This document shows, piece after piece, positions 11,201 to 18,472 of a DNA stretch of 64,000 bases. The stretch lies in assembly GCF_019443105.1 (NCBI RefSeq), contig NZ_JAHZIJ010000015.1, positions 1 through 64,000 on the forward strand. The letters are read 5' to 3'. The notes under the pieces were generated by a model, which was not told where the DNA came from, did no database searches, and was given only the letters and a program-made list of their open reading frames with translations. A program made the position numbers and the translations under genes. Positions within the stretch are counted from its first letter, which is position 1. Each line of letters begins with the position of its first letter. The stretch is from Paenibacillus oenotherae (GTDB lineage Bacteria > Bacillota > Bacilli > Paenibacillales > Paenibacillaceae).

Positions 11201-13236
11201 ATGCATATATTATTTATACTTCGGGTACAACGGGGCAACCGAAAGGGGTGCCGATTCGGCATCGGAGCCTGATTAATTATTCCTGCTGGTTTGCCGGACA
11301 AACGGGGCTGACATATAACGATAAAACGGTTCTCGTCTCCTCGTATTCTTTCGATTTGGGCTATACGAGTCTCTTCCCGGCTTTAATAAGCGGATGTGAG
11401 GTCCACCTTATGAGGAAGGAGAGATATATGGATCCCGTTTATTTCTGGTCATATGTAGGAGAAACGGAATTGACTTATGTAAAGTTGGCTCCGTCTTTGT
11501 TCCAGAATCTCGTCAGGGAGCCACAGCATATTCGCAGATGCGGCAACCATTGTTTACGCTGGATTGTATTGGGAGGAGAGCCCATCAAGCTGGAGGATAT
11601 CGGACGTTATCGCCGCTTTTATGCCGAAACGCGATTTATGAACCATTACGGTCCGACCGAAACGACGATCGGGTGCATTGCTCATTCGATCGAACCGGAC
11701 GACTGGCAGCATTTCAACAGCAAACCTGTGATCGGCAGACCGATTGCTAACACGAAAGCGCTGATTGTTGGCTCCTCCAATCAACTGCAGCCGGTAGGAG
11801 CGGTGGGAGAGTTATGGATTGGTGGTGATGGGTTAAGCGAGGGCTATCTCGGCGATTCTGAACTCACGAAAATGAGATTCGTCAATTCCGAAATTATGTT
11901 TGGTAAATTTTATCGGACCGGCGATCTTGGCCGCTATTTGTCGGACGGAACCATTCAATTGGTAGGAAGAAAAGATGATCAAGTCAAAATCAGGGGATAT
12001 CGTGTGGAGCTTGCCGAGATTGAGAAGCAGTTGCTTGCGGCTCCTGGAGTTCGGAAGGCAGCCGTTATTCCGTTGAACAATGAGAACGGAGAGCTTGGCC
12101 TATGTGCCTATGTGCTTCTTCAAGATTCCGGAAGCATTGGCCTGCTGCGCCAACATCTGCAAAAGAGGTTGCCACATTACATGATCCCATCTTATTTAAT
12201 TGAGCTTGAGACTTTCCCGTTGCTGGCAAACGGAAAGTTAGATCGTAAAGGGCTTCCTATGCTAGATAGAAGTCTCGTTAGCCAGGTGTCGTTTGTGGAA
12301 CCGAGGAACAGACTTGAAACGGAGCTTTCAGAAATATGGAAAAAAGTTCTTGGAATTACTAAAGTGGGTGTAAACGACAATTTTTTTGAGCTAGGCGGCC
12401 ATTCACTGAAGCTTATGGAAGTTATCCATCTAGTATATGAAAGATTGGGAGTCGAGCTTCCGTTTCGGACCTTGTATGAGCATCAGTCGGTGGAGTCCTT
12501 AGCTCATGTCGTAAGAGACAATGAATATGCCAAGCATGCTTCAAATTATATTACGAAGTTCAATAACAACGGGCGAAAGAACCTGTTTTGCTTCCCGCCG
12601 TTGGTAGGATACGGAGTGCGTTATAAGCAGCTTGCCGTTCATTTGGACGGAACAGCTGTTGTCTATGCGTTGGATTTTATCGATGAAGAAAATCCGGTTG
12701 CCCAATATGCCGATCTTCTTATTAAGACGCAGCCCGAAGGAGCTATGATACTATTTGGTTACTCTATTGGAGGCAATCTTGCTTTTGAAGTCGGACAAGA
12801 ATTGGAGAAGCGGGGACGTATCGTATCCGATATTATAATGCTCGATTCGGTAAAATCGGTTCGGAAGCGGGAAGAGTTCGATGAGCATATTGAGGAGGAG
12901 ATTGCTTATTTCTTAGGCGGAGCGGACGAAGAGTATGCCGACATTCTCGAGAGCGAATCCGTTAGAAATCAAGTATCCCACAAAATGCGCTCTTATATTC
13001 TATACCGAAATGATCTCATTAATGAAGGAAAGGTTAACGCCAAATTACATTGCATCGTTGCTGAACAGCCTGAGTTAGAAGATGAAGATTCGGCAATTAA
13101 TCAATGGGATGACAGCAGTAATGCCGGCTATGTGCAGTATGAAGGATCGGGTAGCCATCAGGATATGCTCCAGGCTGATCATTTGAAAAATAATGCGAAT
13201 ATAGTGAATTACATTTTGAACAAAATCATTAACTAG
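2293..13236 (+). CDS. Three-module NRPS with terminal thioesterase (predicted D-Ser, Asn, Asp)
   Basis: A 3647-residue synthetase. The start is ATG 2293 behind AGAGGAGAG. Domains in order: C-terminal half of a condensation domain lacking HHxxxDG (1-225); A1 (~250-745; FDVSVWE near 449); PCP1 (GGDSIKG, Ser ~802); epimerisation domain (HHLAVDGVSW ~983, NYLGQF); C (HHILMDGW ~1455); A2 (FDLTVTS ~1972); PCP2 (Ser ~2315); C (HHIISDG ~2496); A3 (FDLGYTS ~3019); PCP3 (Ser ~3370); thioesterase (GYSIGG ~3489). Reading the Stachelhaus pocket by eye gives DVWHFSLID for A1 (Ser-type), DLTKIGEVG for A2 (Asn-type) and DLTKVGHIG for A3 (Asp-type). The epimerisation domain implies D-Ser. The thioesterase marks the end of the assembly line and releases a linear or cyclic product. 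A terminator follows directly. Substrate calls are inference; the domain order is seen directly. Confidence 0.97.
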   Translation: MVFVYDRETLNDRDYWSNKINAIEGTVFTPDFSAANPRKNSLSSIRLACSEELHFSIQKICKNSDYLLHAFIIAIVKVCVYKYTGQTSLVIGTPTYRSDQEGKSATILPVSTELRSEESFKTLVRNVRQTLIEAYEHDRFPLSQLMNTEEDPRWPDITVLVNTVHDREIRSPFEQNLLISVSPQDSGLEITVDYNSELYHQETVSLIAEHLIQLMTGAVSSELDIPVSNLTLLSESGRKQQENWNETDRPFMDGMTIHRLFENRAEQHPDRIAIRFEQQSLTYKQLNDKASRVAAELIRQGVGRNRVIAIAAKRSLEMMVGILGIMKAGGAYLPIDPSLPAERIQYMLQNSQTMVLLLQNEAICEAIPFDGNRIILDSSNTDADSEDSSVVLPENAPSDLAYVIYTSGSTGQPKGVMVEHVSLMNRLEWMQNEYRLLETDVILHKTPFVFDVSVWELFLWIIGGASVVMLQPEGEKLPDVIIREIEAKQVNIIHFVPSMFHAFLDYVDSLKDRSALASLKRIFTSGEALGLHHVQKFDERLGQPFGTRLINLYGPTEATIDVTYYDCTGGLTDRTVPIGKPIQNTKIHILDPDGHPQPVGVSGELCISGMGLARGYMNRTDLTAEKFIDRPVRLPDAERIYKTGDLAKWRSDGNIEYLGRIDQQVKIRGYRIELAEIEFVLQSHEAVKEAIVIKLSSDEATESLCAYYTSESEVHADMLRAHMANRIPEYMIPVYFVRLNQLPLTVSGKIDRKALPAPDNSKEDEYVAPSTALEEHLVSIWSSVLGKKRIGVTDNFFKLGGDSIKGIQVCARLNNIGYKLEMKTLFRYATIADVTPHIQQIDEQIDQGPVTGELPLLPMQEWFFEQQFVQMNHWNQAVMLYKESGYDENIVKGVFDGILEHHDGLRSVYFKDSEGSYRGQIKAVEQPLYTFETIAFIGLDGIELAQAIETEANRLQASIDLNEGPLVKLGLFKTDRGDHLLIAIHHLAVDGVSWRIIFEDFSGGYKLLEEGSPLQFPLKTHSVQEWGNSLREYATSAEFAGEATYWAEVERTVIDPLPRDYVLSKSRIADSAMVELQLGEEETELLLTQVNSAYFTEIGDILLAALGRAVQGWTGSSKIAVTMEGHGREPIITGININRTVGWFTSQYPVVLDIPYNSDLSYQIKKVKETLRAIPQKGAGYGIMRYLSGEGTAELGRLDPEISFNYLGQFDQDTEDTDIQMSPFPSGSTMNENSKRKAALDINGMVSGGRLSVSINYNGKEYEEATISLLASSFLKNLQDIIVHCVNRTEAECTPSDIFYSGVSLESLIDMQQKWSKEGRIQDIYPLTPLQNGMYFYSVYDQGSDAYFEQTCFDLDGDFDVTLFEKSLNKVVERHEVFRAVYDTETLDKPLQLIMQTRLYSIDYEDISEAEDQEAYMASVKKKDREKGFRIGNERLMRVTVLKRNDASHYVIWSFHHILMDGWCISRVADELFGIYDGYRSGQEPILQTAHSYRLFIEWLDRQNEENAKIYWQQYLEGLDERTELPYKKISSGFEKYDANESTLVLDTRLTEKLVRLAADQQVTMNIVIQTAWGLLLQNYNRSRDVVFGTVVSGRPPEVTGIEEMIGLFINTIPVRINVGEGVRFSEALKINQAAALSSAQYDFYPLYEIQANSSLRQQLFDHILIFENIPTEAAMESGNDRDEADGQKKLGIRNVAIFEQTNYDLNVIVVPGPQYSLQFKYNANLYSGIGIEQMKRHLLQIITFIADCVESPIQEIAIVGDEESNELIYRHNVTDVDYPREETVFTLFERQAASEPDRIAASNKDAHLTYRELNERANQLARLLKRKGCSRGHHVAVMAEHSFELLIGLLAVMKAGAAYIPIDPDHPAERVTAMLKESGASLFLMQSFMNAANIGAEIIYLDDQSIYEGESDNIASGCSGADLAYIMFTSGTTGLPKGSMITHQGLSNYIWWAKKVYVPDGGDFPLYSSIAFDLTVTSIFVPLISGRTVVIYNEPDKVMSIRRIVEDNKCDIIKLTPTHLSLLLDCNCNGSRVRRLIVGGENLSADLAGKIYKKFNGNIQIYNEYGPTETVVGCMIHLYDADAEQRASVPIGTPADNVSIYLLDEGLRPVPYLVPGEMYIGGDGVSNGYLNRAELTEEKFIANPYRPGERMYRTGDLARRQLDGTVEYLGRIDHQVKIRGYRIELGEIEAQLLKVEGVKEAAVLAWEEALEAYLCAYVVTEKELVAAELRAALIEKLPGYMVPSYFVHLERLPLTSNGKLDRKALPAPEGSDVARAAYEAPATELEKKLAELWQQVLGVERVGRQDHFFELGGHSLKATTLVAQLHKALHVNVPLRTVFQSPRLAELAEAIGGMEKTDYASIEPVANSDYYAVSSAQKRMYILNQLEEGQISYNMPSMYRVSGELDLVRAEEAFRRLITRHESLRTSFEIVDGEPVQRVQEGVELHLKVQEAADEEELQRQAESFVRPFDLAQAPLLRAEVVRVTSEDHLLLFDMHHIISDGLSTELMIGEWMRLYAGESLSELRIQYRDYAAWQRKLASSEAMRKQEAYWLETFAGELPVLELATDYARPAVQRFEGEAVGFGVEKETLEGLKRLAQETGATLYMVLLAAYTTLLHRYTGQEDIVVGTPIAGRPHADLEKLIGMFVGTLALRTSPSGEKTFREYVEEVKEKTLEAFENQDYPFEELVEKLDVRKDLSRNPLFDTMFVMQSRSGGETRQASGMEEAAAGEERLGFAPYGTGSTAAKFDLTLRATEETESLVLLFQYSIALFHNETIQKMADHFIELLKAVSIDPDVRMHKIELWNERELNSLMNDFNGTQRAYPGACTIHQLFEEQVMRTPNGIAVVDHEKRLTYSELNERANRLAHFLRGRGIRPGKVVALLMEPSIDLVSGMLAILKSGGTFLPLDPELPSERRAYMLELSNAELILTQRAYEVDENLLGKVVCMEQCPTSGLSDSTPSSEVGYEHNAYIIYTSGTTGQPKGVPIRHRSLINYSCWFAGQTGLTYNDKTVLVSSYSFDLGYTSLFPALISGCEVHLMRKERYMDPVYFWSYVGETELTYVKLAPSLFQNLVREPQHIRRCGNHCLRWIVLGGEPIKLEDIGRYRRFYAETRFMNHYGPTETTIGCIAHSIEPDDWQHFNSKPVIGRPIANTKALIVGSSNQLQPVGAVGELWIGGDGLSEGYLGDSELTKMRFVNSEIMFGKFYRTGDLGRYLSDGTIQLVGRKDDQVKIRGYRVELAEIEKQLLAAPGVRKAAVIPLNNENGELGLCAYVLLQDSGSIGLLRQHLQKRLPHYMIPSYLIELETFPLLANGKLDRKGLPMLDRSLVSQVSFVEPRNRLETELSEIWKKVLGITKVGVNDNFFELGGHSLKLMEVIHLVYERLGVELPFRTLYEHQSVESLAHVVRDNEYAKHASNYITKFNNNGRKNLFCFPPLVGYGVRYKQLAVHLDGTAVVYALDFIDEENPVAQYADLLIKTQPEGAMILFGYSIGGNLAFEVGQELEKRGRIVSDIIMLDSVKSVRKREEFDEHIEEEIAYFLGGADEEYADILESESVRNQVSHKMRSYILYRNDLINEGKVNAKLHCIVAEQPELEDEDSAINQWDDSSNAGYVQYEGSGSHQDMLQADHLKNNANIVNYILNKIIN

Positions 13237-13278
13237 AGTAAAAAATTTGAGAAGCTAAAACCTCTCAAAAATTAAAAA

Positions 13279-13321
13279 GGCACAGATCCTCAAACTGTTT
13301 GAGAAATCTGTGCCTTTTTTT
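13279..13321 (+). terminator. Rho-independent terminator of the NRPS operon
   Basis: GGCACAGAT and ATCTGTGCC arms, extended inward by CTCAAAC/GTTTGAG, are followed by a run of seven or more T. It lies 43 bases after the NRPS stop codon. Confidence 0.9.
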
Positions 13322-13681
13322 GTATCAGTTAATTAATATTCTCGCCCTTCGGCAGCGTTTCCATTCCACCGAGATTACCTTCTTAGTAGTCGGCACACAA
13401 GTCAAAAGGGTTCCAGTTGGGCAGAGATTCTATTCATAGTACGCCTTGGAATAGGGTTTTAAAGTAGTTCGAGGGTTTAAAGAGCATTCAATGGTAAGTG
13501 AGAAGTACAGATAACTATTATTAAAATGCTGATTAAAAGGTACAAAGGGCTGCTTTGCTGCTTTTATTGAGGCGCGTACAAGAGGATCAGCGGATAGAAT
13601 GAGAAGCATCTTTACGGTGTTGCTATCGTTTCTTGCAGGGGAAGAGGGGATTCACTACAATAGTGGAAAGGAGCGATCATT
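13322..13681. other. Intergenic stretch, no gene seen
   Basis: About 360 bases between the NRPS terminator and the response regulator gene. No open frame with a plausible ribosome binding site and no known RNA fold was recognised. It must hold the promoter of the two-component system, but no convincing -35/-10 pair stands out. Confidence 0.5.
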
Positions 13682-14383
13682 ATGTACCGTATTTTCATAG
13701 TTGAGGATGACGATAAGATTGGGGAGCTTCTTAGGCTTTCGCTCATGAAGTATGGCTTGGAGGCGGTTCGCTGTTCGAGATTTCATGATTTGAAGCAGGA
13801 ATTGGTTGAGACAGACCCGCATCTCATTCTGCTTGATATTCATCTTCCTCATTTCGACGGTTATTATTGGTGCCGCCAGTTCCGTACGGTGTCTAGTGCG
13901 CCTATTATTTTTGTTTCCGCACGCGCGGGGGAAATGGATCAGGTAATGGCCATTGAAAACGGCGGCGATGATTATGTGACTAAACCGATTCCACTGGATC
14001 TGCTGCATGCCAAAATCAAAAGCCTGCTGCGGCGAACCTATGGTGAATATGCGGCAGCCGCCGCTTCGGCAACGGAACTGGAGGCAAGCGGCCTGCGGCT
14101 GTTTACGAGCAAGAATGAACTGGAGTGGAGAGGGCAAACTGTCGATTTGACGAAAAATGAATGTCTGCTCGCGGAATGCTTAATGAAGCAAGCCGGACAT
14201 ATTGTTGCCCGGGAGCGACTGCTGGAGACTTTATGGGATGATGTTCAATTTGTCGATGACAATACGTTAACTGTTAATGTTACCCGCCTGCGGAAGAAGT
14301 TTGAGGAAATCGGGCTGGAAGGCGTTGTTGAGACGATACGGGGGCGCGGGTACAAGCTGAATATGGGGGCAAGCACATCATGA
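13682..14383 (+). CDS. bceR: BceR-like OmpR-family response regulator
   Basis: A 233-residue two-component response regulator. The N-terminal receiver domain has the acidic pair in IVEDDDK, the phospho-acceptor Asp near residue 52 in LILLDIHLP, the conserved Ser in FVSAR and the Lys in VTKP. The C-terminal half is a winged-helix DNA-binding domain (LTKNECLLAECLM, VTRLRKK, TIRGRGYKL). The start is ATG 13682 behind AAAGGAGCG. It overlaps the kinase gene by four bases (ATGA) and sits upstream of a BceAB-type transporter, the standard layout of Firmicute peptide-antibiotic sensing modules. In that family the regulator activates the promoter of the transporter genes. Its position beside an NRPS suggests a role in resistance to the peptide made here, which is inference. 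Confidence 0.92.
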   Translation: MYRIFIVEDDDKIGELLRLSLMKYGLEAVRCSRFHDLKQELVETDPHLILLDIHLPHFDGYYWCRQFRTVSSAPIIFVSARAGEMDQVMAIENGGDDYVTKPIPLDLLHAKIKSLLRRTYGEYAAAAASATELEASGLRLFTSKNELEWRGQTVDLTKNECLLAECLMKQAGHIVARERLLETLWDDVQFVDDNTLTVNVTRLRKKFEEIGLEGVVETIRGRGYKLNMGASTS

Positions 14384-15477
14384 AGCAAGTAACGCTTCTG
14401 CGTTATTTTCGCGACCGATTGGGATATTTGATTATATTCATTGCAGCGCTGGCCCTGTCCGGGGCTTCTATTATTCTGGGGGAGATTTATTATCCCTCTA
14501 CGATGAATCTGAATACTGTTTTGTATACGGGGCTGCTTGTGCTGTGTTGTGTCGCTTTATGGCTTGTGTTCGACTATATGCGCCAGCGTCCTTATTATTC
14601 ACAGCTTAATGAGGCTATTCACCAAGCATCGTCATTGGATGCTTCGCTTAGAGTCCGTTCAGGTGTAACGGCTGATCAGTTGGCTGTTCAAGAATTGCTG
14701 AGGGCGCAGCATGAGGCTTATATGGACGAGCTTGGACGTTATCGAAGGCAGCTTGAGATGCATCAACACTTTATTCACCAGTGGGTGCATCAGATGAAGA
14801 CACCGATTGCGGTAATTGACCTTATCACCCAGCAGGACAATGAAGCGGATTCTGTGCATGAAGCATCCTGGAAGCCGGATCTGCGAAGCATCCGGGAGGA
14901 GACGGACCGGTTGACACGCGGGCTGGATATGATGCTCTATACGGCAAGATTGGATAAGTTTGAGGTGGATGTTCATATTCGTACGATGCGACTGCAAGAT
15001 TTGGCCAGAGGAGTCGTGAATACATATAAACGATTGTGTATCAGATATAAGATATATCCGCAGATTGAGGGTGAGGGCATTGTCCAAAGTGATGAGAAAT
15101 GGCTGGCCTTTGTCCTTAATCAATTGATTGGGAATGCGATTAAATATAGTAAGCAAAAGCCTGGGAGCAAGAAGCTTCTGATTCGTATCGAGCCCCTTCT
15201 TCACAGCAGTGACGGGGTAGCGCTTCATGTTATTGATGAAGGAATTGGCATTGCGGCTCATGACCTTCCACGCATCTATGATCCTTTTTTTACAGGAGAC
15301 AATGGCAGGCTTGTGGAGGAATCGACAGGGATGGGGCTTTATTTGGCTAAGCAGGTTTGCGGTAAACTGGGACATAGGCTGACAGTGAATTCTGAACAAG
15401 GGAACGGCGCGACTGCTACGATCACATTCACGCCTCACAGCTTGCAGCAGCTGTCAGACAAGGTGACGAATCTGTAA
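14380..15477 (+). CDS. bceS: BceS-like intramembrane-sensing histidine kinase
   Basis: A 365-residue kinase with two closely spaced N-terminal membrane helices (about residues 14-34 and 45-65) and almost no outside loop. This is the hallmark of kinases that sense through a partner ABC transporter rather than by binding ligand. The phospho-acceptor His lies in QWVHQMKTPIAV (near residue 132). The ATPase part shows the N box (NQLIGNAIKYSK), G1 (DEGIGIA), F box (YDPFFTG) and G2 (STGMGLYLAK). It overlaps bceR by four bases. The known partner arrangement is kinase plus BceAB permease in one membrane complex, and the permease gene is two genes downstream. Confidence 0.92.
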   Translation: MKQVTLLRYFRDRLGYLIIFIAALALSGASIILGEIYYPSTMNLNTVLYTGLLVLCCVALWLVFDYMRQRPYYSQLNEAIHQASSLDASLRVRSGVTADQLAVQELLRAQHEAYMDELGRYRRQLEMHQHFIHQWVHQMKTPIAVIDLITQQDNEADSVHEASWKPDLRSIREETDRLTRGLDMMLYTARLDKFEVDVHIRTMRLQDLARGVVNTYKRLCIRYKIYPQIEGEGIVQSDEKWLAFVLNQLIGNAIKYSKQKPGSKKLLIRIEPLLHSSDGVALHVIDEGIGIAAHDLPRIYDPFFTGDNGRLVEESTGMGLYLAKQVCGKLGHRLTVNSEQGNGATATITFTPHSLQQLSDKVTNL

Positions 15478-15612
15478 GGTTGGCCTTCGCATTGAAAGTT
15501 AAATCGATGGGGATCCGCTTGTCTCCAGGGGTATACTGATAGCAATTAATGAATCGTATGCTTGCGAAGAAAGACTCCACTGCTTCGCATAACTTTAGGA
15601 GGCCGCGAGGAA

Positions 15613-16389
15613 ATGAGTGTATTGAAGACAGAAGCGCTTTGCAAAACTTATAGCAGCAAGGGCAATATTACGTATAAGGCGCTGGAGGATATTCATTTTG
15701 AGGTAGGCAAGGGTGAGTTTGTCGGTATCATGGGACCCTCGGGGAGCGGTAAAACAACGCTGCTTAATCTGCTCGCTACTATCGACAAGCCGACCTCTGG
15801 ACGTATCGAGATTAACGGCAAGGAACCGACGAAGCTGAATGAGAAGCAGCTTGCGCTGTTCCGCAGACGCGAGCTCGGATTTGTTTTTCAGGATTTCAAT
15901 CTGCTGGACACTTTGTCGATTAAAGAGAATATTGTTCTCCCTCTTGTATTGGATGGCATATTGCCACGCAAGATCGAGGAGAGTCTGCGTCCTTATGCAG
16001 AGCTTCTGGGTATATCCAACCTGTTAGAGAAAAGAACCTATGAGGTGTCTGGCGGCCAGAAGCAAAGAGCGGCTATTGCCCGGGCAATGATTCATCAACC
16101 TTCGATACTTCTCGCCGATGAATTGACAGGAAATCTCGACTCCAAGGCGGCTAAGGACGTTATGGAGTCGTTAAAAAGCTTAAATGAAGAGATGGGCGCT
16201 ACGATTGCCATGGTAACGCATGATCCGTTCGCCGCGAGCTATTGCCGCCGTATTATTTTTATTAAGGATGGCAAGTTCTTCTCGGAAATTCGCCGGGGAA
16301 CAAACCGTCAGTTGTTCTTCCAGCAAATATTGGATGCTCTTAGTGTGTTGGGAGGGAATTTCGATGACATTCCGTTCGCTCGCTCTTAG
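15613..16389 (+). CDS. bceA: BceA-like ABC transporter ATPase
   Basis: A 258-residue ABC ATPase of the MacB/BceA type. Walker A is GPSGSGKTTLL, the signature VSGGQKQRAAIARA, and Walker B LLADELTGNLD followed by the switch His in MVTHD. ATG 15613 is preferred over the upstream in-frame ATG at 15562 because GGAGG precedes it and conservation begins there (MSVLKTEALCKTY). The 135-base gap after bceS contains a good -10 (TATACT, 15532-15537) without a clear -35, as expected for an activator-dependent promoter. That would let BceR induce the transporter separately from the two-component genes. It overlaps the permease gene by 26 bases. Confidence 0.92.
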   Translation: MSVLKTEALCKTYSSKGNITYKALEDIHFEVGKGEFVGIMGPSGSGKTTLLNLLATIDKPTSGRIEINGKEPTKLNEKQLALFRRRELGFVFQDFNLLDTLSIKENIVLPLVLDGILPRKIEESLRPYAELLGISNLLEKRTYEVSGGQKQRAAIARAMIHQPSILLADELTGNLDSKAAKDVMESLKSLNEEMGATIAMVTHDPFAASYCRRIIFIKDGKFFSEIRRGTNRQLFFQQILDALSVLGGNFDDIPFARS

Positions 16390-18310
16390 TGGCATTCGGG
16401 GAAATTGGCGGGCTTACAGCGCGTTTTTCCTAAGCAGTGTTTTTTCTGTATTTGTGTTCTATATGTATGCCTCGTTTATTTTTCATCCCGATGTGATTAA
16501 CGGTCATATTGAAGGGGCGGCTGGTGTTCGTCAAGGGATGGTCGCTTGTGAATATATCGTTGCTATTTTTTCATTCTTCTTCATGCTGTACGCCAATTCG
16601 GCGTTTCTCAAGACACGGAAGAAAGAGTTCGGACTATTCACTCTATTCGGAATGACCAGAATGCAAATACGGCGAATGCTCATGCTGGAGAGCATCTTTA
16701 TCGCGCTGTTTGCTATAGCGGTTGGCATCGGGATCGGCATGCTGCTGAGCAAGCTGTTCTTCATGGCGGTGGCTGTGCTGCTGAAGGTAACAAGCCCTAT
16801 TCCATTTGTAGTTCCACTGAAAGCTGTGCTTTTCACAGTCGTGGGCTTCTTCCTGCTGTTTATTCTGCTAACCTTTCTGACGACGCTCCGAATCGGTCGT
16901 ACGGAAATTGTGGAACTGCTCAAGGAAGCGAGCAAGCCGAAAAAACTGCCTGTGTTTTCTATATGGCTGTCGGTTCTGTCCATCATCTGCCTCGGCAGCG
17001 CATATGCAATGGCGTATACAATGAATATGAACAATATCGTTTTTTATATTTTGCCGATTCTGGGACTGGTTACGATCGGAACTTATTTCTTGTTCACGCA
17101 ATGCAGTATTGCGTTAATTCGTATGGCACAGAGGAACAAAGCGCTCTTTTATAACCGGACGAATATGATTATCCTCTCCCAAATGGCGTTCAAGCTCAAG
17201 GATAATGCGCGAATTCTGTTCATGGTATCCATTCTGAGCGCAGTCATTCTGACCGCTTCCGGCACATTCTATGTGTATGCAAAGGGCGGGAGAGAACAGG
17301 TTCTATCCCAAACGCCGCAAACGATCGGATTTGTCGAGAATGGTATCGATGCTCATGAGGTGATCCATCCGGACAAAGTTCGCGACCTTATACAGGGAGA
17401 CGGATTTGAGCTTGATTATGAGGTGAGCCTGGCAGGAATCCCGACCGAGAAGGTGCAGAAAGGGGACGGAAGCAAGCTGTTGGAAGACGACTGGCACGCT
17501 ACTGTTGTGTCAGAATCCGATTATAATCATGTGGCCGTCTTGAAGGAAATGCCGGAGCTGTCCGTTGAGCCTGACCGGGTTGTGATGGTGTTTCCCTATA
17601 AGGAGCAGTCGGATATGCTGGACTTGAATTTCTCTTCCATTAAGGTGCAATTAAATGGAAAGTGGACAAATTTAGAGGCGGATCCTTTCCGGTTCGGAGC
17701 GATTGTAGCGCCGGTGCAGAGTTTCACGAATGTACTTGTGGTTGATGATGCGCAGTATAAGAAGTTGGCCGCGGAAACGCCCAAAAGCAAGCTGAAGGTT
17801 GCCTATGGATTCGAAATTAAAGGCTGGGAGAATGCGCAGGACACAGTCAATAAGGTGCGTGCGCAGATCAATCCATCCTATGAAAAGGCGGCACAGACGT
17901 ACCGGGTGGAATCTTATCTGTATGTCAGGCAGACTTCGGCACTGACGATGTTCATCGGTTTATTCGTCAGCTTCCTGTTCTTCATCGCATCCGGAAGTAT
18001 GCTTTACTTTAAGCTGTTCACAGAGCTGAAGGAGGATCAGGCACAGTTCAGGGCATTGACGCGAATCGGCATGGCAGCCAACGAGGTGCGCCGGATCGTT
18101 GTTGCACAGGTGGGCATGATTTTCTTCATACCTGTCATAGTAGGCATCGTGCATACCTTTTTCGCGATGAAAGCGCTCGGTAATCTTCTGCTATCCGATG
18201 TCTGGTTATACGCAGGTGTTGTCGTAGGCATATATATCGTCATGCAGACGCTTTATTTTGCGGTGGCCTGCTCCAATTATATGAGAAGGATGCTGCAGGC
18301 AGCCGTTTAA
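16364..18310 (+). CDS. bceB: BceB-like ABC transporter permease
   Basis: A 648-residue FtsX/MacB-family permease. ATG 16364 follows GGGAGGG; an earlier in-frame codon at 16220 would read through the ATPase gene and is not credible. About ten hydrophobic segments are visible, with a long polar outside domain of roughly 200 residues (about 315-535) between the helix at SILSAVILTASGTF and the one at SALTMFIGLFVSFLFF. This large outside loop is diagnostic of BceB-type transporters and is thought to contact the antimicrobial peptide. In characterised systems the transporter frees lipid II cycle intermediates from bound peptide and also acts as the sensor for the kinase. A terminator follows nine bases after the stop. 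Confidence 0.92.
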   Translation: MTFRSLALSGIRGNWRAYSAFFLSSVFSVFVFYMYASFIFHPDVINGHIEGAAGVRQGMVACEYIVAIFSFFFMLYANSAFLKTRKKEFGLFTLFGMTRMQIRRMLMLESIFIALFAIAVGIGIGMLLSKLFFMAVAVLLKVTSPIPFVVPLKAVLFTVVGFFLLFILLTFLTTLRIGRTEIVELLKEASKPKKLPVFSIWLSVLSIICLGSAYAMAYTMNMNNIVFYILPILGLVTIGTYFLFTQCSIALIRMAQRNKALFYNRTNMIILSQMAFKLKDNARILFMVSILSAVILTASGTFYVYAKGGREQVLSQTPQTIGFVENGIDAHEVIHPDKVRDLIQGDGFELDYEVSLAGIPTEKVQKGDGSKLLEDDWHATVVSESDYNHVAVLKEMPELSVEPDRVVMVFPYKEQSDMLDLNFSSIKVQLNGKWTNLEADPFRFGAIVAPVQSFTNVLVVDDAQYKKLAAETPKSKLKVAYGFEIKGWENAQDTVNKVRAQINPSYEKAAQTYRVESYLYVRQTSALTMFIGLFVSFLFFIASGSMLYFKLFTELKEDQAQFRALTRIGMAANEVRRIVVAQVGMIFFIPVIVGIVHTFFAMKALGNLLLSDVWLYAGVVVGIYIVMQTLYFAVACSNYMRRMLQAAV

Positions 18311-18318
18311 TTTTAATT

Positions 18319-18358
18319 AACCTCTAAAGCCATCATTACTCCGGCTTGGAGGTTTTTT
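18319..18358 (+). terminator. Terminator of the bce module
   Basis: AACCTCTAAAGCC pairs with GGCTTGGAGGTT (one bulge), followed by six T. It lies right after the bceB stop. Confidence 0.88.
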
Positions 18359-18472
18359 GCTGCCGCTTCTATCCTATTAAATCAGGCGAGTGGCAGAGGT
18401 CAATCATCCAAGAGACGAATATCTTTGAGGCATATACTAAGTTAGTAGGATGATATGAAAGGGGAAGACGTA

